Source of the DNA: Mycobacterium sp. SM1
GTDB taxonomy: Bacteria; Actinomycetota; Actinomycetes; Mycobacteriales; Mycobacteriaceae
Reading direction: 5' to 3'
Assembly: GCF_018361265.1 (NCBI RefSeq)
Contig: NZ_JAFLNH010000004.1
Coordinates: forward strand, 670,673 to 734,672
Length of the DNA: 64,000 nucleotides
Shown: piece after piece, positions 33,880-42,032 of the stretch
Layout: every line of letters starts with the position of its first letter
How positions within the stretch are numbered: position 1 is the first letter of the stretch
Translations under genes and position numbers: made by a program
The notes under the pieces: model-generated
Told to the model about the DNA's origin: nothing
Databases searched by the model: none
The model's input: the letters and a program-made list of their open reading frames with translations, nothing else

Positions 33880-34947
33880 GTGGCATCGGTGAGCTTCGAG
33901 CAGGCAACACGGCGGTACCCCGGCACGCACCGCCCGGCACTGGACCGCCTGGACCTCGCTGTGGCCGACGGAGAGCTCGTCGTTCTGGTGGGACCATCCG
34001 GATGCGGTAAGACGACGGCACTGCGGCTGGTGGCGGGGCTGGAACCGGTGGATTCCGGGCGCATCCGTATCGGTGAGCGTGATGTCACCGACGTCGACCC
34101 CAAAGACCGGGATGTCGCGATGGTGTTCCAGAATTACGCGCTCTACCCGCACATGACCGTGGCTCAAAACATGGGGTTTGCGCTGAGGATCGCCAAAACG
34201 CCCAAGGCGGAGGTGCGCAAACGGGTGCTAGACGCTGCGCGCCTGCTCGACCTGCAACCGTATCTGGACCGTAAACCCAAAGATCTGTCCGGTGGGCAAC
34301 GCCAGCGGGTGGCCATGGGCCGCGCCATCGTGCGCCACCCGAAGGCGTTCTTGATGGACGAGCCGCTGTCCAACCTCGACGCCAAACTGCGGGTCCAGAC
34401 GCGCAAGCAGATCGCCGCATTGCAACGGCGGCTGGGCACCACCACCATCTACGTCACCCATGACCAGGTTGAGGCCATGACCATGGGGGACCGGGTCGCG
34501 GTGCTGCGGGACGGCATGCTGCAACAGTGCGGCGCACCTCGGGAGCTCTACCGCAATCCGGTCAACGTGTTTGTCGCGGAATTCATTGGCTCTCCCGCGA
34601 TGAACCTCTTCACGTTGCCGGTTGTCGATGGATCAGCGTCTTTGGGGGACTGGCAAATTCGGGTTCCTCGCGACGTCAGCAGCACTACCGGCGAGGTGGT
34701 TGTCGGCATCCGGCCCGAGCACTTCGAACTGGGCGTAACCGGCGTGGAAATGGAGGTCGACATGGTCGAAGAGCTCGGCGCCGACGCCTACCTGTATGGC
34801 CGCATCGTTGGTGACGGCACACCCGATCGGCCCGTCGTGGCACGAGCCGACGGGCACGACCCGCCGCGGCGGGGCAGCCGTCTGCGCCTTCGCCCGCAGT
34901 CCGAGCATCTGCATTTTTTCGGTGCCGACGGCCGCCGGATCCGGTGA
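33880..34947 (+). CDS. Sugar ABC transporter ATP-binding protein (MalK/UgpC type)
   Basis: A 355-residue ATPase that energises the importer encoded just upstream. Walker A is GPSGCGKTT, the Q-loop is VFQNYALYPHMTV, the ABC signature is LSGGQRQRVAMGRAIV, Walker B is AFLMDEPLSNLD and the switch His is in VTHDQVEAMTMGDR. The C-terminal 110 residues form the MalK-type TOBE regulatory domain with EVVVGIRPEHFELG. The GTG at 33880 is preferred for length agreement with Rv2038c; a second GTG at 33889 is possible. It closes the four-gene operon. Confidence 0.93.
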   Translation: MASVSFEQATRRYPGTHRPALDRLDLAVADGELVVLVGPSGCGKTTALRLVAGLEPVDSGRIRIGERDVTDVDPKDRDVAMVFQNYALYPHMTVAQNMGFALRIAKTPKAEVRKRVLDAARLLDLQPYLDRKPKDLSGGQRQRVAMGRAIVRHPKAFLMDEPLSNLDAKLRVQTRKQIAALQRRLGTTTIYVTHDQVEAMTMGDRVAVLRDGMLQQCGAPRELYRNPVNVFVAEFIGSPAMNLFTLPVVDGSASLGDWQIRVPRDVSSTTGEVVVGIRPEHFELGVTGVEMEVDMVEELGADAYLYGRIVGDGTPDRPVVARADGHDPPRRGSRLRLRPQSEHLHFFGADGRRIR

Positions 34948-35152
34948 GCAGCCCGGGGGCTACTCACCTGCTCGGGGGTGAGCATGCGGCGGCTCGTCGC
35001 GCCTCCGGCGTACCGGCGCAGAACGATCTCATGCTTCTCGCTCGCACAGCCCGATGAAAAGACCATTCGGTGAACGCAGTGTGACCCAGATGGCTATCGG
35101 GTTAACAACGTCGTTTGGACGGTTCAGTTCGGCGCAGACGAGATACCGTTCC
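34948..35152. other. Intergenic region, nothing recognised
   Basis: About 205 bp after the ABC operon with short frames only. No terminator hairpin with a U-tract, RNA gene or repeat was recognised. Confidence 0.5.
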
Positions 35153-35173
35153 ATTTGGTTTTAGAGCATGGAT
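35153..35173 (+). promoter_or_regulatory. Upstream motif of paralogue 1, similar to one before paralogue 2
   Basis: ATTTGGTTTTAGAGCATGGA lies 69 bp before the ATG of the 131-residue gene. The related GTTTGGTTACGCTATGGA lies 71 bp before the ATG of its paralogue (35966-35983). Shared wording and spacing suggest a promoter or operator copied with the gene; the regulator is unknown. Confidence 0.4.
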
Positions 35174-35221
35174 ACTTCGTGGCTGCGTCTCATGGATGTC
35201 GACATGTCGGGAGGTCCTCTC

Positions 35222-35617
35222 ATGATGCAACACACCACATCAATGCCTACGACACCGTCCCCACGCATGATCGCGCGCCCGGTACATGGCCGGGTGACCG
35301 GCCGCTTACCGAAGTCCCCCACAGTGCCCAGAAGTCCCGCCGGCCATCCGCAGCCCCCGGCGCTCGATGCCTCGACCGGGCGGGTACACCCCGCCGACGC
35401 CGCGCAGGCGGGACTCTTCGAGAGAATTCTGCAAGCCGAGATAGCCGAGTTGCGAGAACTGGCGATGCTCACGGTCGCCCGTTGGGCAGAGACCAGCGGC
35501 AACCGGCAGCCTAAGCCCCTGACCGAGCTGACAACGAGCATCGAAGAACTGCACCGCCTGCTCACGGCATTGCGGAATCGATTCCCGCCCGGCTCGATGC
35601 GTAGCGAGCCCGCTTAA
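35222..35617 (+). CDS. Unrecognised protein, paralogue 1 of a tandem pair
   Basis: A 131-residue protein. The ATG at 35222 is chosen because GGGAGG at 35209-35214 sits 7 bp upstream, although the frame is open from an earlier ATG at 35168. The N-terminal half is Pro/Ser/Thr-rich and likely disordered. The C-terminal half is helical, with AAQAGLFERILQAEIAEL and IEELHRLLTALRNRFPPG, separated by a short linker. The same arrangement occurs in the gene at 36037, with clear residue identity in both helices. There is no signal peptide, membrane segment or cysteine motif. I do not recognise a family. A helical-hairpin or oligomerisation role is possible but unproven. Confidence 0.65.
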   Translation: MMQHTTSMPTTPSPRMIARPVHGRVTGRLPKSPTVPRSPAGHPQPPALDASTGRVHPADAAQAGLFERILQAEIAELRELAMLTVARWAETSGNRQPKPLTELTTSIEELHRLLTALRNRFPPGSMRSEPA

Positions 35618-36036
35618 CACCGAGCACTCCCGGGCGCCAGCCGCGAGCGGAGGCCAAGCGGCCCTGGCGTTTCCCTCCCGGCCCCGGTGCGATGTCTGTT
35701 CGAGAGCGGGGTCGTGGACGATACCGGAGCAGACCACGGGGAAACCCCGAAAACGTTGTTCAGAGAGGTTTCTGAAGGCGCGTTCGAGGTGTGAGGCGAT
35801 TCGAGGATGCACGGTGTTTACCACCCGGCTCCCGGTGCCCGCCCGGTACCGGCCCCCGCCGGGCTTTGGCGCGACCACAACGATGAACGCCTGCATCGTT
35901 CGGGCAAAGACGACTTTCGAGCAAAGACGTCTTGTGCTCATACCACCGAAAGCTCACACGCCAACGTTTGGTTACGCTATGGACCGAGAACCGGGCAGAC
36001 GGCCAGGTGAAAGGAGCCCGGGGTGGGGAGTTTCCG
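35618..36036. other. Spacer between the two paralogues
   Basis: This 419-bp spacer has no supported gene. It contains the related motif GTTTGGTTACGCTATGGA at 35966-35983 and a G-rich ribosome-binding region before the ATG at 36037. An imperfect GGGGAAACCCC palindrome occurs near 35738. The upstream regions of the two genes otherwise show little identity by eye. Confidence 0.4.
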
Positions 36037-36471
36037 ATGATGCAGTCCGCGGATTCGGGGTCGCACGCGCTGCCGCGCGAAGACATAATCGATCGGCGGC
36101 GGGCCGGACGGCCACCGGACTACAAAAACCCGCCTTGGGGGGCGCGGCGTCCCGATACCCAGCGCAATTTCTCCCGTGGCGACGACGTTACGGAACCACT
36201 CAATGCCGCCGAGGTGGCCCAGGCCCAGCTTTTTGAGGCGGTGCTGCGGATGGAGATCGCGCAATTGGAGCAACTGGCCAGGCCCCTGGCGGATCGCTGG
36301 ATGAGGCTTCGCCGCCGTCGTATCGGCGACGACCGGCCACCCGCGGAGCTCGTGCGACTCCGGGCGCAAATCGAGGAAGCCTATCGTCTCTTAGCGACGT
36401 TGCGGCGCCGCTTTCTACCCGAACGCGAATGGGCCCGATGCCGTAACAGCCCAGACACGCCACGGCCCTGA
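36037..36471 (+). CDS. Unrecognised protein, paralogue 2 of a tandem pair
   Basis: A 144-residue protein. The ATG at 36037 follows GTGGGGAG at a suitable distance and gives MMQSADSGSHALPRED, matching the MMQ start of paralogue 1. The C-terminal region has VAQAQLFEAVLRMEIAQLEQ and IEEAYRLLATLRRRFLPE, corresponding to the two helices of paralogue 1. The N-terminal portion is charged and low in structure. It ends about 55 bp before the left end of the IS607-family element. No function is assigned. Duplication followed by divergence is the simplest explanation. Confidence 0.65.
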   Translation: MMQSADSGSHALPREDIIDRRRAGRPPDYKNPPWGARRPDTQRNFSRGDDVTEPLNAAEVAQAQLFEAVLRMEIAQLEQLARPLADRWMRLRRRRIGDDRPPAELVRLRAQIEEAYRLLATLRRRFLPEREWARCRNSPDTPRP

Positions 36472-36571
36472 TCCCGCACGCGGGCGAACTCGTTGTCGCG
36501 ATGCCCGGGGGTTGCGAACTGTTGCGTGTTGAGTGTAGTTAAGTGTGCGTAAGTGTGTTTGAATTGGTGTT

Positions 36572-37156
36572 GTGAATCTGGCGGATTGGGCCGGATCGGT
36601 TGGGGTGAACCGGCATACGGCTTATCGCTGGTTTCGGGAGGGAACGCTGCCGGTGCCCGCGGAGCGGGTGGGCCGGCTGATTCTGGTGCGCACGACGCCG
36701 GCCGGCGGGGGCGCGGTGGACAGTGTGGTGATCTATGCCCGGGTGTCCAGCCATGATCAGCGCGCCGATTTGGATCGCCAGGTGGCCCGGTTGACGGCGT
36801 GGGTGACCGAGCGGGATCTGGCGGTGGGGCAGGTCGTTACCGAGGTCGGGTCGGGGCTGAACGGCAAACGCCCGAAGCTGCGCCGGATCTTGTCGGACCC
36901 GGATGCGAAGGTCATTGTTGTGGAGCATCGCGACCGGTTGGCCCGCTTCGGGGTGGAGCATCTGGAGGCGGCGTTGGCTGCGCAGGGCCGGCGGATCGTG
37001 GTGGCCGATCCCGGGGAGACCACCGATGATCTGGTGCGCGACATGATCGAGGTCCTCACGTCGATGTGCGCCCGGCTGTGTGGGCGGCGCGGGGCACGGA
37101 ACCGGGCGATGCGCGCGCTGACGGCCGCTAAACAGGGACCGGGCCGGGCGGCATGA
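36572..37156 (+). CDS. tnpA: IS607 transposase, serine resolvase TnpA
   Basis: A 194-residue recombinase. An N-terminal MerR-like helix-turn-helix (LADWAGSVGVNRHTAYRWFR) precedes a resolvase catalytic domain. The nucleophile Ser is in VVIYARVSSHDQ near residue 59, and the arginine-bearing EHRDRLARFGVEHLEA is typical of serine recombinases. It ends in a short basic tail, as small IS607 TnpA proteins do. The GTG at 36572 is the first start after the left end. It should catalyse excision and integration with little target specificity. Confidence 0.93.
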   Translation: MNLADWAGSVGVNRHTAYRWFREGTLPVPAERVGRLILVRTTPAGGGAVDSVVIYARVSSHDQRADLDRQVARLTAWVTERDLAVGQVVTEVGSGLNGKRPKLRRILSDPDAKVIVVEHRDRLARFGVEHLEAALAAQGRRIVVADPGETTDDLVRDMIEVLTSMCARLCGRRGARNRAMRALTAAKQGPGRAA

Positions 37157-38805
37157 TCGTCGGGATGCGCACCAGGGCGCAGGCCGCGAAGGTGGCCGCG
37201 GCCACCGGCGGGGCGCATCTGGCGGGCAAGCCGAAACCCGATGGGACGCCGACGTGGTCCCGGTATGTCGATGTGGGCGCCGATTTCGAGGCGCACCGGG
37301 CGGCGGTGGAGTCGGTGTCAGTACTGTTCGAGCTGTTCGATGGGGACGCCGAGGGCTACGCCCAGACGGGTTCGCCCGGTGCGCTGTTGCCCACCGGGTG
37401 GACGGTGACAGCGGCCAAGTTCGAGGTCGAATGGCCCGCCGAGCCGGATCGGGCCGGGTTGGTGCGCGCGCATTTCGGCGCGCGGCGCAAGGCGTTCAAC
37501 TGGGGCCTGGCCCAAGTGAAGGCCGACCTGGACGCCAAAGCTGCCGATCCAAGTCATGAGCCGGTGGGCTGGGACCTGGGTTCGCTGCGGTGGGCGTGGA
37601 ACCGCGCCAAAGACACGGTCGCGCCGTGGTGGGCTGAGAATTCCAAAGAGGCCTACTCCTCAGGGCTGGCCGATCTGGCGCGGGCGCTGCAGAACTGGTC
37701 GGCCAGCCGCAACGGCACACGGCGAGGTCGCCGTGTGGGCTTTCCGCGTTTCAAATCCGCGCGCCGCGACGCCGGCAGAGTACGTTTCACCACCGAAACC
37801 ATGCGAGTCGAGGACGATCGGCGCACCATCACCGTGCCGGTGATCGGGCCGCTGCGATCCAAGGAGAACACCCGCCGGGTGCAACGGCATGTCGCTTCCG
37901 GGCGGGCCCGCATTCTGAACGTGACGCTGTCGCAGCGGTGGGGCCGGTTGTTCGTCTCGATCGGCTACGCGCTGCGCACACCGGCCACCGCGCCCACGGT
38001 GGCCTCGCCGACCGTGGTCGCCGGCATCGACCTCGGGGTGCGCGCTTTGGCCACCGTCGCCACCCTCGACACCGCCACCGGCGAGCAGACCATTACCGAA
38101 TACCCAAATCCGGTCCCGCTGAAAGCCACCCTGGCGGCGCGGCGGCGGGCCGGGCGTGAACTTTCCCGCCGCATCCCCGGATCGCGCGGCCACCGGGCAG
38201 CGAAAGCCAAGCTGACCCGGCTGGATCGCCGGTGCGTGCACCTGCGGCGGCAAGCCGCCCATCGGCTCACCACCGAGCTGGCCGGCGGCTATGGCCACAT
38301 CGTGATCGAAGACCTCGACGTGGCCGCCATGAAACGCAGCATGGGACGACGCGCCTACCGGCGCGCCGTCTGCGATGCGGCGATGGGTTCGATCAGGCCG
38401 ATGCTGGCCTACAAAACCGCCCGCCACGGCGCGGTGCTCACGGTGGCGGATCGCTGGTTCCCATCCAGCCAGATCCATCACGGCTGCGCCCAACCCGACG
38501 GCACCGCGTGCCGGCTGATCGGCAAAGGGCGCATCGACAAGCTGCTGGTGTGTCCGCGCACCGGCGACGTCGTCGACCGTGATCGCAACGCCGCGCTTAA
38601 TCTCCGTGGCTGGCCGGATCACGCCAGTTGTGGTCCAGTCGGGACCACGGCCCCACCGGTACCCGGGCCAACCGCATCGGTTGGCACAGGCCATGGCGCG
38701 GACACCGGAACATCCGGTGCCGGCGGAGCATCCGTAAGACCCCGCCCGCGCGGGGCCGGATGCGGAGAGGCCAAAACCCAAACCCCGCAAGGGGACGCCG
38801 CATGA
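37153..38805 (+). CDS. tnpB: TnpB-family RNA-guided nuclease (OrfB) of IS607
   Basis: A 550-residue TnpB protein, longer than the usual 400 or so because of N- and C-terminal extensions. The RuvC-like triad is Asp in GIDLGVRALATV, Glu in IVIEDLDVAAMKRS and Asp in VDRDRNAALNLRGW. The zinc region reads PSSQIHHGCAQPDGTAC and LVCPRTGDVVDRD, so the first CxxC pair is degenerate, although I recall similar wording in mycobacterial relatives. Family knowledge: TnpB cuts DNA using an RNA from the element's right end, favouring element retention. The frame is intact, so activity is possible. The start overlaps the tnpA stop. Confidence 0.9.
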   Translation: MIVGMRTRAQAAKVAAATGGAHLAGKPKPDGTPTWSRYVDVGADFEAHRAAVESVSVLFELFDGDAEGYAQTGSPGALLPTGWTVTAAKFEVEWPAEPDRAGLVRAHFGARRKAFNWGLAQVKADLDAKAADPSHEPVGWDLGSLRWAWNRAKDTVAPWWAENSKEAYSSGLADLARALQNWSASRNGTRRGRRVGFPRFKSARRDAGRVRFTTETMRVEDDRRTITVPVIGPLRSKENTRRVQRHVASGRARILNVTLSQRWGRLFVSIGYALRTPATAPTVASPTVVAGIDLGVRALATVATLDTATGEQTITEYPNPVPLKATLAARRRAGRELSRRIPGSRGHRAAKAKLTRLDRRCVHLRRQAAHRLTTELAGGYGHIVIEDLDVAAMKRSMGRRAYRRAVCDAAMGSIRPMLAYKTARHGAVLTVADRWFPSSQIHHGCAQPDGTACRLIGKGRIDKLLVCPRTGDVVDRDRNAALNLRGWPDHASCGPVGTTAPPVPGPTASVGTGHGADTGTSGAGGASVRPRPRGAGCGEAKTQTPQGDAA

Positions 38806-38829
38806 GCGTGCAACTCAAACACACTCAAC
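38740..38829 (+). ncRNA. Candidate omega-RNA region at the IS607 right end
   Basis: TnpB guides come from RNA spanning the 3' end of tnpB and the element's right end. Here CCCC-GCAA-GGGG at 38783-38794 forms a perfect four-pair stem with a GNRA tetraloop inside the last codons of tnpB. GC-rich pairing is also possible just upstream (around 38742-38768). The guide would be whatever follows the right boundary near 38830. This is inference from the family and the hairpin. Confidence 0.4.
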
Positions 38830-39346
38830 GGCAACGGTGTCGTCGGGACGCCACAAACAGCTTCCGGACGCATTGCTAGCAGATCCCGGTGGACGCACCT
38901 TCATCGACCCGTGTCGCGATGCCGGCGCCTTTCGCTGAGACCGTCGGCCGTGTCGCCGGCCGGTAGGCCCGATGCCCGGATGCACGCCGCCGGCGACTCT
39001 TTGCGGTTTTGCCGCGTTTTGCCGCCATGTCCGGGCGTTGGGGATCACACTGGCGTTATGACGTTGAAGCCGGTTGAGTTCGTTTCGCCCACCGATTGGT
39101 GGACACGGGGATCGGCACCGGGCCCGGCCATCCATCGCGTCATCCGGTCAAAACGCGTCACGCACGTTGATGCCGAATGGCTACCGCCCGCGCGCGCAAC
39201 AGGGTCGCGATGCCGCATCGCCACTGCCCCGCGAGCCGCATGAATGGGGTTAAAGCACAACACGGGTGGGCGACGACCGGATTGTGCGCACCGGATAATC
39301 GGCGGGGGCGGCGCTGGATGGGGTGGTGGCCGCAGGAGATCCAGCG
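38830..39346. other. Region between IS607 and the deacetylase gene
   Basis: About 517 bp with no supported gene. A 61-codon plus-strand frame at 39058-39243 begins MTLKPVEFVSPTDWW but lacks a clear ribosome-binding site and family match. A short TTTTGCCGC repetition occurs near 39005-39025. AGGAG at 39333-39337 is the ribosome-binding site of the next gene. Confidence 0.45.
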
Positions 39347-40378
39347 GTGACGACGATCTACGCCACGCATCCGCGGTACACCGAACACGATCTACCCGGC
39401 CACCCCGAGAATGCAGAGCGCATCCGCGCGGTGTGGCGCGGTTTGGATCACAGTGGCTTAAGCGCGCGGATGGTTGCGCTTCAGGCCGAAGCCCTCGATC
39501 CAGAACTCGCGCTGACCGTGCACACGGCCGAGTACCTGGATTTGCTGCGGCGCATCAGCGCCGGGTCCCGCATGACACATCTTGACGCCGACACTTATGC
39601 CGGCCCCGACGCGCTGGCCATCGCGCTGCTGTCGGCGGGGGGAGCGGCGGGGGCGGTCGATGCGGTGCTGCGCGGAGCCGCCGAGAACGGGCTGGCGGCC
39701 ATTCGCCCGCCGGGACACCATGCCCTGCCGGAGCGGGGAATGGGGTTCTGCCTGCTGGGAAACGTCGCCATCGCCACCCGTTACGCGCAGGCCCGATACG
39801 GTGTTGAGCGCGTCTTGATCATCGACTACGACGTGCATCATGGCAACGGCACCGAAGCCATGTTTTACCGCGACCCCTCGGTGCTGTATGTCTCCACACA
39901 CCAATACCCGTTTTATCCGGGTACCGGCGCGGCGACCGACATCGGCGCCGGCCCGGGCGAGGGCTACACGATCAACATTCCGTTGCCCGCCGGTAGCGGC
40001 GACACCAACTACGCAACGGTTTTCGACCAGGTCATCTGGCCCGCCGCCCAGCGCTACGACCCCCAGCTGATCCTCGTTTCCATGGGGTTCGACGCTTACT
40101 GGGCGGACCCACTGGCGGCGATGCGGCTGACCCTGGACGGCTACTCCCACCTTGCCGCTGAAGTGATCCGCATGGCTCAACGCTTTTGCCAGGGCAAAGT
40201 CGTCTTTGTGCTCGAGGGCGGCTACAACCTGGAGGCGCTGCGATACGGGGTCAGCGATGTGGCGCGGCTGCTGCTCGGCGACCCCCCGGCTGATCGGATC
40301 GTCGCGGGGCCGAGCCCGCGACTGGAGCCGGACATCGCAGCGCTACTGGCCCGGCTTCGGCAGCTGCACAGGCTCTAA
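39347..40378 (+). CDS. Histone-deacetylase-superfamily (acetylpolyamine amidohydrolase-like) protein
   Basis: A 343-residue zinc hydrolase of the arginase/deacetylase fold. The start GTG at 39347 (VTTIYATHPRYTEHDLPGHP) is 9 bp after AGGAG; an earlier in-frame GTG at 39323 lacks one. Active-site features are the tandem histidines in RPPGHHALPERGMGFC, zinc ligands Asp and His in IDYDVHHGNGTEAMFY, and the third ligand Asp in SMGFDAYWADPLA. The substrate-loop FVLEGGYNLEAL is also conserved. Bacterial members deacetylate polyamines, acetoin-pathway or protein lysines; the substrate here is unknown. It stands alone between an insertion sequence and a toxin-antitoxin pair. Confidence 0.88.
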   Translation: MTTIYATHPRYTEHDLPGHPENAERIRAVWRGLDHSGLSARMVALQAEALDPELALTVHTAEYLDLLRRISAGSRMTHLDADTYAGPDALAIALLSAGGAAGAVDAVLRGAAENGLAAIRPPGHHALPERGMGFCLLGNVAIATRYAQARYGVERVLIIDYDVHHGNGTEAMFYRDPSVLYVSTHQYPFYPGTGAATDIGAGPGEGYTINIPLPAGSGDTNYATVFDQVIWPAAQRYDPQLILVSMGFDAYWADPLAAMRLTLDGYSHLAAEVIRMAQRFCQGKVVFVLEGGYNLEALRYGVSDVARLLLGDPPADRIVAGPSPRLEPDIAALLARLRQLHRL

Positions 40379-40507
40379 AAGCCGCGCGCAACTGCGATCT
40401 GTATCGGCGCCGGGACATCTCTGTGCCTGGTGCGCTCACGGAAGCGGCGTCAGCCAGGCGTGCGGCGCGACCGGGCACGGCACACCTGCCACAACTATAT
40501 GAGCAGC

Positions 40508-40535
40508 ATGACAGCATTGCACTCGCTGTTATGAT
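40508..40535 (+). promoter_or_regulatory. Candidate vapBC promoter
   Basis: ATGACA at 40508-40513 and TATGAT at 40530-40535 are 16 bp apart, each matching five of six primary-sigma consensus bases. The predicted start of transcription (about 40542-40546) coincides with the vapB ATG at 40546, so the message may be leaderless. Antitoxin autoregulation would act here. Confidence 0.5.
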
Positions 40536-40545
40536 TGCAAGAGCC

Positions 40546-40803
40546 ATGCGTACCACCGTGACCCTTGATCCCGACGTTGTCGCCGCGCTGCGGCGGGTAG
40601 CCCGCGAGCGGGGAACCTCGTTCAAGGTCGTGCTGAACGATGCGGTGCGGCGTGGATTAAGTGGCGAGCCCGTCCGCCGTGGTTATCGCACGCCGAGTCG
40701 GGACATGGGACTGCGTGCGGGATTCGACATCGACAAGGCGCTGAGGCTGGCCGCGGCGGACGAAGACGCAGAGATTGCGCGTAAGCTTGCGCTCCGCAAA
40801 TGA
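40546..40803 (+). CDS. vapB: VapB-type antitoxin
   Basis: An 85-residue ribbon-helix-helix antitoxin. MRTTVTLDPDVVAALRRVAR is the N-terminal strand-helix of the RHH DNA-binding fold, and GTSFKVVLNDAVRRGL is the second helix. The C-terminal half, rich in Asp/Glu/Arg, would wrap the toxin. The ATG at 40546 is preferred over an earlier ATG at 40531 because it gives the standard RHH start. The stop is 6 bp before vapC. It is expected to bind its own promoter with VapC. Confidence 0.85.
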   Translation: MRTTVTLDPDVVAALRRVARERGTSFKVVLNDAVRRGLSGEPVRRGYRTPSRDMGLRAGFDIDKALRLAAADEDAEIARKLALRK

Positions 40804-40809
40804 GCACTG

Positions 40810-41262
40810 ATGAGACTACTCGACCTCAACATCCTGATATATGCGATGGACGACTCGTCGCCTCGTCACAAGCCAGCAAGGCAATGGCTCGATGAGACGT
40901 TGTCTGGTTCGGACACCGTCGCTTTCGCGTGGCATGTCCTCATCGGTTTCGTCCGGCTCGCGACGCGTGCCGCGGTATTCGAGCGCCCCTTGACCGTCGC
41001 CGAATCGTTGGACGTCGTTGACGGGTGGCTGCAGCAACCGTGCGTCACCGTCATACATCCGACGGATCGCCACGCAGCCGTGCTCCGGGGATTGCTGACT
41101 TCGCTTGGAACAGCGGGAAACCTGACAAGCGATGCTCACTTGGCCGCTTTGGCCATCGAACACGGCGCGCAACTATGCTCCACCGATGTCGACTTCAGTC
41201 GGTTTTCCGGAGTCCGGTGGATCGATCCATTATCGGCCCAGCCGCGGCCTCGGCCGGATTAG
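40810..41262 (+). CDS. vapC: VapC-type PIN-domain toxin
   Basis: A 150-residue PIN-domain ribonuclease of the subfamily common in M. tuberculosis. Acidic active-site residues are seen in MRLLDLNILIYAMD (Asp5), LTSDAHLAALAIEHGA and STDVDFSRFSGVRW. The middle segment FAWHVLIGFVRLATRAAVFE matches the subfamily, where the position often held by Glu in other PIN proteins differs. Intact toxin and antitoxin genes suggest a functional addiction module stabilising this region. The RNA target is not predictable. Confidence 0.88.
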   Translation: MRLLDLNILIYAMDDSSPRHKPARQWLDETLSGSDTVAFAWHVLIGFVRLATRAAVFERPLTVAESLDVVDGWLQQPCVTVIHPTDRHAAVLRGLLTSLGTAGNLTSDAHLAALAIEHGAQLCSTDVDFSRFSGVRWIDPLSAQPRPRPD

Positions 41263-41680
41263 GCTGCGGTGACAAGGGCTCGAAGCCACTGCCGGGGGCG
41301 GCGTCCGGCGGCATCGCCACGTGATCGATCGCACCGAGGCCAACGCACGGCCCGTGGGGCCGAGCGGCCCGGAGGGCGCCGTCGATGCCGTGTGCTGCCC
41401 GAGCCTGTGCTCGTAATCGGTCGTCGTCAAGGGGTTCAGGTATTTTTCCTTTCTGGAGCCCCAGTTGAGTGCCGATAAGCGACATTATGTCAAGTAGCGC
41501 ACTCGTTATGGCCCTGCTGCCCAATGGTTTCAGCGGTACCGCTTGTCCGTTCCCGATTCCGATTTAGTTGGCAGTTTTCCGAATCATCGTGACAGGCTAC
41601 GGTGTGTCGCCTGGTATCCGGATATAAGTGGCATAGCCTTCGTTTGGTGTTTCGGCTGAGGTTCGTGAGGTGAGCCCGTT
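41263..41680. other. Noncoding DNA with a transposon-end-like motif
   Basis: There is no supported gene. The 29-bp stretch at 41567-41595 begins GTTGGCAGT and ends AATCATCGTGACAG. It resembles 48086-48116, which begins GTTGACAGT and ends AATCTTCCTGACAG. The shared GTTGRCAGT...AATC.TC.TGACAG pattern looks like a mobile-element terminus. The terminus of the Tn7-like module may also lie in this gap, because the IS3 element separates it from tnsA. Confidence 0.4.
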
Positions 41681-41744
41681 GTAGTGGTCCAGTCGTTGTG
41701 CGACTCTGATGCCCGTGGTTCGGGCAGGAAGAATCGACAACGAC

Positions 41745-42032
41745 ATGACAGCAAACAAGCGTCGGCGGCACACGCCGGATCAGATCATCCGCAAGCTCGC
41801 CGAGGGCAACAAGCTCCTCGGGGCAGGCCAGGAACTCAGCGAGGTGTGCCGGCACCTGCAGATCGCCGAGTCGACGTGGCATCGCTGGGTTGCCCAGTAC
41901 GGCGGCATGAAAGCCAGCGACGCCAAACGCCTCAAAGAACTCGAGGCCGAGAATGCCCGGCTCAAGAAGATGGTCGCCAACCAGGCCCTCGACATCGACA
42001 TGCTCAAGGAGATTTCGGCGGGAAACTTCTAA
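41745..42032 (+). CDS. IS3-family transposase OrfA
   Basis: A 95-residue protein from the ATG at 41745 (MTANKRRRHTPDQIIRKLAE). The helix-turn-helix is LSEVCRHLQIAESTWHRWVA, and a leucine-zipper-like helix follows (LKELEAENARLKKMVANQAL). OrfA binds the element ends and is normally joined to OrfB by a -1 ribosomal frameshift near the ORF overlap. OrfB's first residues are in the -1 frame relative to OrfA, in agreement with this. Confidence 0.88.
   Translation: MTANKRRRHTPDQIIRKLAEGNKLLGAGQELSEVCRHLQIAESTWHRWVAQYGGMKASDAKRLKELEAENARLKKMVANQALDIDMLKEISAGNF

Larger units (their letters stand above)
36528..38829 (+). mobile_element. IS607-family insertion sequence
   Basis: The element carries a small serine recombinase and a TnpB gene that overlap by 4 bp, the standard IS607 organisation. 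Subterminal sequences resemble each other in inverted orientation: AAGTGTGTTTGAATTG at 36551-36566 and the complement of 38811-38829 (CAACTCAAACACACTCAAC), with GTTGAGTGT also at 36528-36536. IS607 elements lack true terminal repeats and target duplications, so the exact ends cannot be fixed from sequence alone. Confidence 0.82.
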
